From Anaeramoeba flamelloides (taxonomy: Eukaryota; Metamonada; Anaeramoebidae), in contig JANTQA010000057.1 of the NCBI GenBank assembly GCA_027625915.1, positions 5,146,001-5,210,000 of the forward strand: a DNA stretch of 64,000 bases, read 5' to 3'. Under the pieces are notes generated by a model. That model did not search any database and had not been told where the DNA came from. It was given only the letters and a program-made list of their open reading frames with translations. How positions within the stretch are numbered: the first letter of the stretch is position 1; each line of letters starts with the position of its first letter. The position numbers and the translations under genes were made by a program. This document shows positions 44,976 to 56,700 of this stretch, one piece after another.

Positions 44976-47900
44976 TTATTTTTTTTTTGGAGGTATTAAG
45001 TTATTTTTTTCGGGTTCCAAATAAGTCTCGATGAACATTTGTGTTAGATTATCTAATTTTTCTTGTACTTGTTCTACGGATTCTTTACCAGAAGATTCGA
45101 TATAATATTTAATTTTTGGTTCTGTTCCACTGGTTCTCAAAGTAATTACTGATTGATTTTCAAAGGTGAAGGTGATCATTTGACTGTTAGGATCAACGTG
45201 TAGTATTGCTTTATTATCCTTTTGTGAACTGTCAAAGCCTGTAGTAAGATCCCTGATTGATTGTATCTTTGACGTGCCAATTTTTTCAAAGTATTTACCA
45301 TCATTTCTAATCTTTTTAAAGATTGAGTCAATAATTTGTTTATCATAGCAATAAAAGTAAGAGTTATTGTAAAGGAAATTTCCGAGTTTTTGACACAATT
45401 TTTCAAATTGTTGCAAGAGTGTTAAGTTTTTATTCTTCAGATATTGCGCCATTTGGATAAGGGCGATTGCAGCGGAGATACCGTCTTTGTCATAAACGGT
45501 TGAACCGACCATATAACCAATGGCTTCCTCAAAGCATAAAAGTACTTTGTATCCTTCCTTTTCAAGATCAATGGCCCTGTTTCCAAGCCATTTAAACCCT
45601 GTTAGGGTTTCTTCAAACTTGAAACCATTTTTGTCTGCAAGCGCTTTGACCATCTTCGAAGAAACTGTTGAATTTAATATCGCGACAGGTTTTTTATCTC
45701 CACTCTTTATGTGTTTTTTATATTGCCACCAGCCAAATAGCATTCCAATTTCATTACCATGGAATTTGTGCCATTTGGGTTCAGAGCCCACGGTCTTCTC
45801 GGCAACACACAATCGATCTGCGTCTGGGTCGTTCGCAATTATTAAATTGGATCCCTTTTCATCGCCTGTTTTGAATGCAATATCAAGTGCCCCCTTTTCC
45901 TCGGGATTTGGGAATGGTACAGTTGGGAATTCTGGATCAGGCTCGACTTGTGATTCAACAGGAATCATACCATTAAATTCAATCGTTTTAAAAGCTCTTT
46001 TGATCCATTCATAACCAACACCATGCATAGCAGTATATATTACTTTTATTTCTGTTGTATTTTGGCTCTTTTCAAGTAATTTTGATTCCATTTCTTCGTT
46101 AATTTCGTTATAATAGTGTTCATCAACCTGTTTGGTTTCAATTGGATCAAATAATAATCCATTGGACAACTCTGATGCCTTCGTAAGATCAAGTAATTCT
46201 AAATTTTCGTTAATTTTTTGAGATATACCTGTGTCATGTGGGGGGATGATTTGCACCGTATTTTCCCAATATACTTTATAACCATTATATTCTTTGGGAT
46301 TATGTCTTTTTAAAGATTTTTTATTGTTAATGTGAATTTTTTTTTTTTTTTGTTATAATTATTATTATTATTTAGAAATTGGGCGGGGGGTGAGTTAATT
46401 TTATTAGAGAAAACAGTTTGCTATTTTGTTGAAATAAACCAATCTAGATGAAAATTAATGCCTCAAGATTAAAAACTTTTAATAATTTTTTTGCAAAAGA
46501 AATTAAGATCTAGCCAAATTTGGAGTTAAAATAATATTTTAATTAAATCTATTAGCCAATAGGAATAATATAATAAACTCCAATTCAAAATTTTTTAACA
46601 CACCAAAATTCAATTTTTGAACAAAAATCTTATTTATTCAATTCTATGGAAAATACTAAATTAGAACCATTTACTAAATAATTGAAGTGTCAACAATTAT
46701 TTATAATTTCCAAATACCCACATAAAAGAAAAAAAATAGATGATTATAAATCAAAAGTAAAAAAAAGGTCTATTAAAAACTTTGAAGTGAGCACAAGGAA
46801 AAAATGTATTCATAAATGTGTTTAAATTCTATTAACTATTATTGATCGATCAAATGGTAAGATACTCATCAACTAATTTTATTTGAGTTTTTCCATTTAA
46901 AAGAACTCAACTCTAACCTAATATCAATCATTGTAAAAAAAATTCCAGATCGAACTAAACAGGTTACGTCACTGAAAAAAGGAAATGAAAACAAAAAACT
47001 AAATGACAAAAAATGAAAAAATAGTTTAAAATAAAAATTATTTTGATATAATATTTTTTTTACTTTAATATTTTAATTATTTTTCTTCTTCTCTTTTTTG
47101 TTTAGTAAATTTTCTTTGATTACTCCTTTCTCACAATAAATAAATAAATAAAAATTATTTTCAAATTGAATGTAAAGTGTAGTATTGTTAGGGTTCTTTC
47201 AACTGTTTTAATTCTGTCCAAATTTTTGGAATTTAGTTTATTATTTCCCCCTTTAGAATATCGGTACTTTAAAAGATTTAGTTAATTCTTTTGATTTTTG
47301 ATTTTTTTTTTTTAAAAAGCTGAAAGAAAATTTTTTGTCAAATTTTTTTTTCAATAAAACTTATTTTTTGATAAATCAGAATCTTCATTTTTAAAATGTG
47401 AAAACTTTCATTGGTTCCTGCTTTTAAAAGCTTGTATAATTGTAATTTCAATTATCGTTTTTCTTCGAAAGTTATCACTTTTTGAAAATATGGATTATCT
47501 GCAATTTTAAAATTTTCATAGCAAATCGACAAATTGGAGATTAATTTATCTTTTCACGATAATGTAGAATATCATCAATTTATGTGTGTTTTTTGCTGAT
47601 AATCTGGCATATTTTTGATAAAATTAAAAACTCATGATAATGAACAAATTTGCGATAATAAAAAAAAAAAAAAAAAGTTGCAATAAATTGAGAAAAATTT
47701 TCAGTTTTAATTAATGTTTAAAAACTTCGTAAAAAGACAATAAACATTTGAAGAATATGTAAAAATAATGTAACCGAGGGTTTATTATTTAGATTTTTTG
47801 GAACAGAATAAAAATATATCTTAAATTTTTGAGTTGTGTAAAGATATTTTTCTGAATAATTGTTAAATTTGTGAAAACTATTTTTATTCGTGATAAAATC

Positions 47901-49308
47901 ATAAATTAGCAATATTCGACCAAACTCCCGATAATCTTGTTTTCTTACTAAAAAAACATTGCCACGAATTTCTCTATCTTAGAATCGTTCCATAACAATA
48001 AAAAAAAAAAAAAAAAAAATTTATTTAAAAGGCAATTAGGCTTTTTGGTGTGCCTAGGTGTCTAAAAAGTCACATCTGCCTTAGAAATACTGGTATTTGA
48101 ATCTTAAATGGGAAAAAATTTTCCCTTTTTTTCTTTTAACAAACAGTGCTTTGAAGATATGAATTTTAATTTGTTTTCTCAATTTATTTGTTAGGTATTT
48201 TTTTATACAATACATTTGTAGTGAACTCCAAATCCAAAACGAAAGAATATTTCAGAATCGAAAAAAGATAATTAGCTTAAATTTTCACCAATTTAAATTT
48301 CAAAAACCAGTAGAGTAAAATTAAGATATTTTCATAAAGGAATAATTCAGAGTTAAGAAAAGGAAAGATCTTATCTAAATAGGTTTTTTAGCTCTTTTTC
48401 AAAGTAGAAAATTTTCGATAATTGGTTTTGTGGTTATTTTTTTAGCTTGCTTTTTTAGGAATACAACTCAACCAAGAAACGAAAGCCTTACAAACCAAGC
48501 ACCAAAATATAAAGAACTCAAATAATATTCAAAAAAAAAAAAAAATAAAATAAAAAAAATACAAAGACCTTCTCACTTTGTTAATTTTGAGGGATCGTTA
48601 AATCTTGAGAAACCAAATTTGAAACATTCTTTTTTTTTCTGAAGAAAAAAGAAAAAAAGCAAAGAATCCAAAAAAAAAAAATAATAAAAAAGACATACGA
48701 AGGAGTAATCATCACACCACCAGCAGCATTCAAATATCTTATAGCGTAACTAACTAAAGGAGTTGGTACAATAACATTAAATAAATAAACTTTAAATCCT
48801 TTCAACATGAAAACATTGGCAGTAATCTCTGCAAATTCCTTTGAATGATAACGATGATCATAACCAATTACGATCCCTCTTTTTTTGACTTGATCATTGT
48901 CCATTGTTGCAAGAAGATATTCAGACCATCCTTTTAAAATTAATTTTGTATGACAGTAATTCGAAATAAATGGTTTGAGATGTTTTTATTCTTTGTTTTG
49001 TTTGTTCTCGACAAAAAAAAAGTGTCAAAAACAAAAGAGAAAAAAAAAAAGTGGTGAGAAGAAATCTTCTATTGGATTGTTTATTTACCTTGTGCTGTTT
49101 GTTGAACAGTAATGTGATTCATTCTTGTATAACCGGCGCCCATGAGTGCTCGAAGTCCAGCTGTTCCAAATTCGAGTCTTGAGCCGAATAATTGTGTTAA
49201 TTTTTCTTCATCATTTTCTTCGAGTAATTTTTCTACTTCTTTTCTGGTTTCTTCGTTTCTGTCAATTTTTAACCATTCTTTTGCTTTTAAGATGACTGTT
49301 TCGCTCAT
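44976..49308 (-). CDS. PGM2: Phosphoglucomutase-2 / phosphopentomutase family enzyme, complete
   Basis: Alpha-D-phosphohexomutase of the PGM2 type, which moves phosphate between C1 and C6 of glucose or C1 and C5 of (deoxy)ribose. Three exons: 49308-49089, 48930-48699 and 46305-44976, giving 593 residues against about 612 in human PGM2. Landmarks: RLEFGTAGLRALMGAGYTRM, the catalytic loop TPSHNPKEYNGYKVYW (Ser151, usual form TASHNP), DPDPEFPTVPFPNPEE..GALDIA, metal loop NDPDADRLCVAE (about 310), LTGFKWLGNRA, sugar loop FEEAIGYMVGSTV (about 408) and phosphate loop RTSGTEPKIKYY (about 540). All active-site residues are present. The Ser151 codon itself is split (TC|A) by a 2393-bp intron that holds a family A MITE. 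The apparent start at 46256 is a GTG inside exon 3. The gene converges on Arp3 and diverges from the beta-helix gene. Confidence 0.95.
46576..47238 (+). mobile_element. MITE family A, copy 4, in PGM2 intron 2
   Basis: TA-flanked. Left end AACTCCAATTCAAAATTTTT then AACACACCAAAATTC; right end CCAAATTTTTGGAATTTAGT then T-TA, mirror of the Tc1/mariner end at 60398. The interior follows the other A copies, with extra sequence near 47080-47200. Non-coding. Confidence 0.8.
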
Positions 49309-51169
49309 AATAGGATTTTTTTGATTTGTTGGATAAATTATTCAAATAAAGATAAAGGTAAAAAAAATGATCAGATGTATTTGATCATTTCATCTAAATT
49401 TGACGAATATTTAAGAGTTTAATTTATAAAGTACGAATAATTAAAAAAGGTGATTCTTTCAAAGAAAGGAAATTATTCTGTTTTTTTCCTTTAAGAAATA
49501 TTCAACTTTTACATGGTGAAATCTAATAACTCAAAAAAAACTGTTGAAATGTAAATGATTTAAAAAAATGGGAGAGTAGCTTTAAAAAGTGATATATTGA
49601 ATACTTTTAAAAGTTTTAGTGTGCTACACATCTAAAAATTAGAAAAATACAGTTAAACACCAGATATCATCAATTTTTTTCTGAAACAGATATTTTGTTT
49701 TTTATTAGTTTGTTATTATTTTTGTGATCATATAAAGAACTTTATGATCAAATATTTCAATTGTTTTCGTAATAATGTGTTGATATAAAATATCATTGTT
49801 TTAGGTCTTTTTTAACAAAAAATTTAGGAGTTTTCATTAATTTATAAAAATCTTTTTTTTTTTAATTACTCATAAATTCGAATAAATTTCATATAATTTT
49901 TAGTTCAGTTTCCATTTTTAGAAATCTTAGGACTGATTCTTTTAAAACATTCCAAAACAAAGAATATTTGGAAGAACAACTAATTTTAGAGAGTTTACTA
50001 ACTCTTGACTTCATAAAATGCATTATTCAATGTTGAGAATAAAATTTTCAAAAAGGAAAATCAAGTAAAAATTTCCAAAAAAAAATGTATTTTATTAGTA
50101 ATAGTTAAAAATACAAAAAGATCTTAAACATGTGAATACCTATAAAAAATAAAGAATTCTGAGATTTTTTTCATACTTATTACAATTTGAGAATTAGGAT
50201 TTATAAATTTGGGAGAAAAAGCATAATGAAAGATTGTCATTAATTTCATAATTGTCTTTTGTGCCACTTAAGTGTATTACTTAATAAAATAATTTTTTCT
50301 CCTCAATACAAAAATATGATTATATGGAATTGACTTAAATATTAAATTTGAAAAAAAAAAATTGGTAATTTTTATGAGAGCTAAATTATAATTTAAGATA
50401 AGACATGTTATTTGAATGAGAAAGAATAAATTATCCAATATATATTTCTTGATTGGTAATATTGTATTATTACAGAGAAATTAAAATGTATTAGAGAATT
50501 TTGAATTCCAAATTAAGAAAGGTGGGCGTTATTGTTTGATTGGAAATAAGTTACTAAGATGTTAGAAAAATAAAAATTATTTATGAAAATTAAAAAAAAA
50601 ATCAATTTTGAATTTTTTTTTATTTTTAATCTTTATTAGCAAGACTAATTTTAAATTTCAAAATAAAAGTTTTTTAAACTCAACTCTACATAAAAATTGA
50701 AACTTTCAAGATTAAAATAAATTTTGAAATTTATTTTTGTTTTTTCTCCTCTGGATTCCACAACAGATGAGTTTTATTGGGAAAAACATCTTTAAAATTC
50801 TAATTTTGAAAATAAAGGATAATAATTTATTAAAAACCAAGAAAAAAAACCATTTTCTTAAAATCCTTTTATAATCTATTTTTTTTAAGATTTTTGGCTT
50901 TCTAAAGCAACTAAAAAGGTTATCAAAAATATAAACTAAAAAAAAATAAAGATAAAAAATTATACTTTTACTGTAAATTATATGAGTATATACAAAAAAA
51001 ATTTTTTGATCAAGAAATAACAAATATAATTATATCTAAAAAAAAAAGATTATTTTGTCATTTTTTCTTGATTTAATTGATAAAAATGCTAGAAGCAATA
51101 TGTTAGTTGGTGTGTATTTCGAATATTTAACATTTAAAAGTCATGTAATTGCAAGATGTACATATTTAC
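49309..51169. other. PGM2 upstream region, no gene seen
   Basis: First part of the 4.4-kb gap between the divergent PGM2 and beta-helix genes. It should hold the PGM2 promoter. I recognise no gene or repeat; a 103-codon minus open frame at 50712-51023 is Phe/Lys/Ile-rich without any pattern. Confidence 0.45.
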
Positions 51170-51480
51170 AGACCAACACTCAATTTTCAAGTTAAATCTT
51201 TATGAAATATATTTTTCAATACATCTGTGTTTGTTTCGAATTGTCACTCTTTGACACTTTTTGAGAGCTAAAAGATTTTTTTATTTTTTTCATTTTATAA
51301 ATTAGATGTTTTTATCAAAAGAGCATTTCAAAACCCGTACTTTGTCAAATTTAAATGTTTATAAAAAAATCACAAATTAGGCTGTAATTGATTAAATTAA
51401 TTTTGTTCCGAAAGAAAAAAAGGTGTTTTAAAAGGGGTTAGAATTTATCACAAAAGTGTATAAGGTTAAACTATTTTTTA
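51170..51480 (+). repeat. Dispersed repeat family D, copy 1
   Basis: About 300 bp matching 55290-55560: TGTCACTCTTTGACACTTTT then TGAGAGCT, then TACTTTGTCAAATTTAAA and ATCACAAATTAGGCTGTAAT. This copy lacks a perfect hairpin arm. Class unknown. Confidence 0.55.
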
Positions 51481-51608
51481 TTTTAGGTATAAATCACATT
51501 AGAGCATGATTAGTGAAAATTTATCTCAAATTTCTATCAGTAAACAGGTAGCATTTGAACCATCTATCAGTTTAACGAGATATTGATATTGGTGAACTAA
51601 TTCAAGAA

Positions 51609-51746
51609 TTTTTTTTTTTTTTTTTTTTTTTTTTTGGGGGGGGGTAGGTGGGTAAACCCCCCAAAGAGGGATGATCGATAGTAAATAAAAATAGTGCAAT
51701 GTATTATTAATAATTGATATTTAGCTTACCCCCCCTTTTTTTTTTA
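51609..51746. repeat. T27-G9 tract with an inverted partner
   Basis: A run of 27 T followed by 9 G and GTAGGTGGGTAAACCCCCC, mirrored about 90 bp away by GCTTACCCCCCC followed by ten T. The outer inverted blocks suggest the ends of a short element. Such G runs are rare in this A/T-rich DNA. Confidence 0.5.
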
Positions 51747-52044
51747 ATCTAAAAAAATTAATAAAAAATATTTGACAATGATAAATTCTTAATAATTAAA
51801 ATAAAAAAATATACTATCTTTTCCATTATTTATAAGAATAGAGTAAATGTGTCAATTTTTCTCGATTCTTTTGAATTGGAAAAATCTAGGCACATTTAAA
51901 GACTGTCCCCAAACAGTGGAGAAGTCGGTGTCCAAATTATTACTTTTGGAAAAAAAAGTAAAAAAAGGTTTTTAATTGGAAAACATAACTGAAAACTAAA
52001 AGTAAAATCAATTAATAGAAAAAAAAAATTAACTCAAAGAATAA

Positions 52045-52290
52045 CCCATTATATTATTTCCAACCCAATCAATAAAATTATTATCTATCATTTTGATTAT
52101 TGAAATTATATGAGCTCTTTTGGAGATCTCAAAATTATTCAAATTTTTTTTCATAAATATTTCATAATTGATTGATAAAAGAAAAACCCCAAACCAAAAA
52201 ATAGTAATATTTTAAAAAAACTGGTATTGTGCTGGATCCTTCATTTTATCTTTATTTATTTGTATCTTTTATTAATTGATCTTAATTTTT
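52045..52290 (+). repeat. Repeat family E, copy 1
   Basis: Direct repeat of 52715-52950. Shared blocks: TTTTGGAGATCTCAAAATTA, TTCATAATTGATTGATAAAA and GAAAAACCCCAAA. The block just before (GTTTTTAATTGG.AA, 51968) recurs at about 54808, suggesting a longer unit. Confidence 0.7.
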
Positions 52291-52714
52291 CTTTTGAGAT
52301 TTCTGTGATTCTATTAATTTCTAATTAAAAATTGTATTGATATTTTTCGACCAAACCTGATTATTTTTTACTAATCACTTATTTTTTATTTTCATTTTTT
52401 TAATATTAGTTTTTCTTTCTGAATTTAATTTTTCTGAGAATAAGAGCTATGGAAAAAATTTCTGGGCATGAACTATAAATTTCATAAATTTGATTAATTG
52501 TCTTTGAATGGTTCCTGGGTATTTGTACTAAGAGTAACTTTTTTATATAGATTTTTGTTAAAAATTTTTGATATTTTTTTTGTTATTTGAATTTAACCTC
52601 TTTATCCTCCACAACAACAAAATTCAGCACAATTGGAGGAAAAAACACACTCTTTTAAAGGAATAGCTCACTGAAAATGCAAAGTTGAATTAATTAAATA
52701 AAGAAATACTTTTC

Positions 52715-52950
52715 AAAGAATAACCCTTTGTTTTATTCCCAATTAAATTACACACAAAATTTTGATCTATCTTTCTGATTATCGTAATCATATGAGTGTA
52801 CTTTTGGAGATCTCAAAATTATTCAAATTTTTTTAACAAATATTTCATAATTGATTGATAAAAGAAAAACCCCAAAACAAAAGATATAAAAAAAAAAAAA
52901 TCTTATTCTGTGGAATCCTTCACCTTATCTTGATTGATTTATTTTTTCTT
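52715..52950 (+). repeat. Repeat family E, copy 2
   Basis: Same order of blocks as the copy at 52045-52290, about 670 bp downstream in the same orientation. The spacing suggests a local duplication or two insertions. A 67-codon open frame at 52855-53058 overlaps it and is not a gene. Confidence 0.7.
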
Positions 52951-53749
52951 TTCTTAAATACTCTTATTTTTTCCTTTCAGTTTCTTTTTAAAAAAAAATT
53001 TTTAACTTTTTTCCCTTTTTTTCAGAAATTTTCTGATTTGTCTTTCCATAAAGAATAAAATTTCCTTTTTGAACAAGTCTTTTGCCTGTTTAAAAAAATG
53101 CATAAATCTAAAAAAATTGTTTTTTTGATTTGTGTCAAAATTTCATACACAAAAATTAAAAAAGTGTTTTTGAACAACTTTACTTTATCTTTTCAAAGTT
53201 TGAGTTGCTCTTTTTAAATTTATTACTGCTCATTAATGAGAAAATCTTTGATTTTTAGAAAACTAAAAAAGAAGAGAAATTCTCCTTTTTAATAACTTAT
53301 TTGAAGAGGATCAAGAATTGTGATGAAAAAAATACCCTAGCTGTTTCCAAAGAGTACTAAAAATAATTCCAAAAAAAAGAATAATCAAAAAAACAAATTT
53401 TTTGGAATAGTGATGTCAAAACAATTTTCCAAATTCTGCTAAAAAAAAGATAAGTTAAATGATAAACAAGAGAAATAAAAAACTTTTGAAGATTACTAAT
53501 CAGTAGTTAACAGAAATTTGCCTAACTTTTTAAAGAGCTTTCAAAAACTTATTAAACTTTTTAAATGACAGAATGATAAATTTATGTTTTCTGAAAAGAA
53601 ACTAATTTACCAATCGAATAAAGTTTTTGTAAATAAGGAACAAAAAGGGAATTTAATTGATATTTTTAAAACCGTGAATCAAATTGAAGAGAGGATCAAG
53701 ATCAAAAAACCAAAAATTCTAAAGTCAAAATCTTATTTTTTACAATTTG
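52951..53749. other. Upstream region of the beta-helix gene
   Basis: A/T-rich. An open frame at 53584-53784 runs into the beta-helix gene in another frame and lacks family features, so I treat it as chance. No promoter element can be named. Confidence 0.45.
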
Positions 53750-56700
53750 ATGTCTCGAATAATTCTATTTTTATTTTTAATTAGCTTTGTTGTTGCTAAA
53801 CAGGTTTGGATTTCCGACAAAGGAAACGACAAAACTGGCAATGGAACTGAAACAAACCCATATAGAAACCCAAAATTTGCAGAGCAACAGGCAAATGACG
53901 GAGATACAATCAAAATGAAACCAGGAACATACGATGGATTAATCACTACAAACAAAACTCTGTATTTTCAAGGAGCGTCTTCTGTCACTACGGTAATGCG
54001 CGGAGGTATATATTATACGACACCAGCTAATTCGATATTTACAGGCGAAATGATCTCAAATGTCCAAATATTGACCAATACATGGATGGTCTATTTTGAA
54101 AACCCAGTTAACTTTATTGACGTAACCTGGCACAATGTAGATTTTTTTCTTTACTCAGATCTCACAACCAACCAGTCACTTATTAATTTAGGATCTGTAA
54201 AGATTAGTGGAGACAATGGTAAATTATTATTTTGGTGAAAAAAAAAAAAAAAAAAATCTGCATTTAGTTCTTTTGATATTTTGTTAAATTTCTGTTGAAA
54301 AAATAATTCGACTTAAACCACTTGGTGTGTTGCCTTTTTAATTTTCCACACAGTTAACAATTCATGAAACCAAATTTCTCAAAACTAACAGAACGATTCT
54401 ATTTCTTGAGGTTTTGAAAATTGGGAAGACTCAATAAAACGATCCAAACAGAGGAAGAAGGGTTGAATGATTGCCATTTTTATTTAGGTAATAGAATTAT
54501 GGATACTTAACAAGACTTTAACTTTTTTCAAACATAAAACTCTCATTCTAATTACCAAAAATTGAGAAAAAATTGTTTGTGCAATTTTAGAACCTCCTTT
54601 TTCTATTGACTCTGTCTTTTCAGAGTACACACCCAATTCAAACCCACCCCTATTTATTCAAGTTAATTAAATGTTATGATTTTCATTTTGTCATTGGTTA
54701 ATTTTTGGGTGTTGAAATATTTTGATTTGAGGTTTCTTTGTTTTGATTAATAATTACCAAAAATTTCAAAAAAAACTTTATAATTGTGGAAAAAAAGTGA
54801 AACACGGTTTTTAATTGGGAACCTTAATAAAACCTGAAAATTCAAAGTAAGATCAAATTAAAAAAACAATAAATAAATAAATAAAGACAAAATGAAGTAT
54901 TCAGCACAATAACAGTTTTTTTAATACTATCTTTAGGTATGGGCTTTTCTTTGATTGATCAATTATTAAAAATTTGTTCAAAAAAATTTACTATTTTTGA
55001 GGATCTCCAAAACCACAGCAACAATTTAGATATGAAAGTAGATTTAAAGTGTGTTTGTTGGTTTGATTGAGAATAATATAATGGATTATTATTTGAAGTT
55101 AATTGGTTTCTTCTCTTAAGGGTCGAGTCATTAAGGTGAAATTTTTTATTCTGAAATGGAAAAAAACTTTTTAGTAATTTTATTGAGAACCTAACACCAA
55201 TCAAAAACCAACCAACCTATGATGTACGATCGATCTCCAAAAATCAACAACCAAAGATGAGGACATTTTTAGAAAAAAGCGCCAAAGAGCGACACTCAAT
55301 TTCCAATTAGAATGGTTGTGAATTACAATTTTGAAAACAACTATGTCCGTTTTGAAGTGTCGCTCTTTGGCGCTTTTTGAGATCTCAGTGGCTTTTGTTT
55401 TCTTTTTTTTCATTTTTCAAATGAGTTAATTTTATTGAAAGAATATTACATAATCCTTACTTGGTCAAATTTAGAGGGTTACAAAATAACCACAAATCAG
55501 ACTAAATCGAATAAAATTGATTGCGAAATACAAGAATGCAATTTGTTTTAAATTAAAGAAAATTTAAGCATTTTGATTTATAAAATAAGAAATTATTAAT
55601 TTTTTTTTTTATATTTTGATTTTTTGGAAATTGAGGATTTCTTTGAATTTTCTTTTTTTGTTTGAATTTTTTGAAATTGATATCTTTTATGAATGTTTTG
55701 AATTTTTGTTATTTGAATTTTGTCAATCAAAAGAAGGGCAATTTTACAATACCCTTTTTGGTGACAGACCACTCCTTGAGTGTGGAGCAAATTCAGGGGA
55801 AGTTACTAGACTCTCCATCGAAAATTCTATCTAAAAATAAAATCCGATTTAAATAATCTTTTTTACAAGATTTGTTCAAGTTTAGGAAGAAAAAGTTAAT
55901 TTTCTAGACACTGCTTAATATACTCAGAAGCGAAATACGAAATTCATGTTATCCTTAACTTCACATACCAAAAAAAAAATAATACCATTTTACTAGTATT
56001 TGAATAATCACTGGGAAAAAATTTTCAATTTATTTTCATTTTACTTTTTCCCTTTTCCTTCAAATAGAATTTTTCAAAGAAATAGATTGTAATTTGTACT
56101 CTATTTTTTTTTTTTTTTGACCCTTTTTATTATGTATATTGGTATATTTTGGATGAGATATCTATTCTAAATGAAGGAATAATAAAAAAATGAAAAAAAA
56201 TAGATAATGAGATGAAATTTTGTCTTTAACATGAACAACAGCGGAAACTATGGTTTTACTCAATTACTGTGAGTTTTGGAAAAGCGTTGTTAAGTTTGTT
56301 TTAATTTTAGAAATTTTATTTTTATTTCTTAAATTATAAAAAACCTTAGCACACCCCGACACTTGAGGGATCCTCTTCAAATATTATTATAAATAAAATA
56401 CCAATTATTTTGAGTTTGATCAATAGAGATTGAAAAAATATTTATGTTTTATCATTTTTTTTTTTAAATTGTATCAACCTTTTTCATTTAAGTAAAAAAA
56501 TTTCAAACCACATTAACATCTCTTTTAATTTCAAAAGAAATTTATATTTCGCTTTGTTTTTATTTTTTATCAAGTATTTTTCAATTGAGTAATTAAAAAA
56601 AAAAAAATAACAAAAGCTTAGATCCAAATGATCAATAACATTTATAATCTTGTTTTAAAGAAAATTTTTTTTCAAAAATCAAAAACAAAAAAAAATTTCA

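Noticed and set aside
44976-46256. A separate mutase-like gene starting at 46256
   Set aside because: The start is GTG inside exon 3. Two upstream exons complete a normal PGM2 including the catalytic loop.
48581-49308. Two short independent genes upstream of the mutase
   Set aside because: They are exons 1 and 2 of PGM2, shown by the motif order and exact codon joins.
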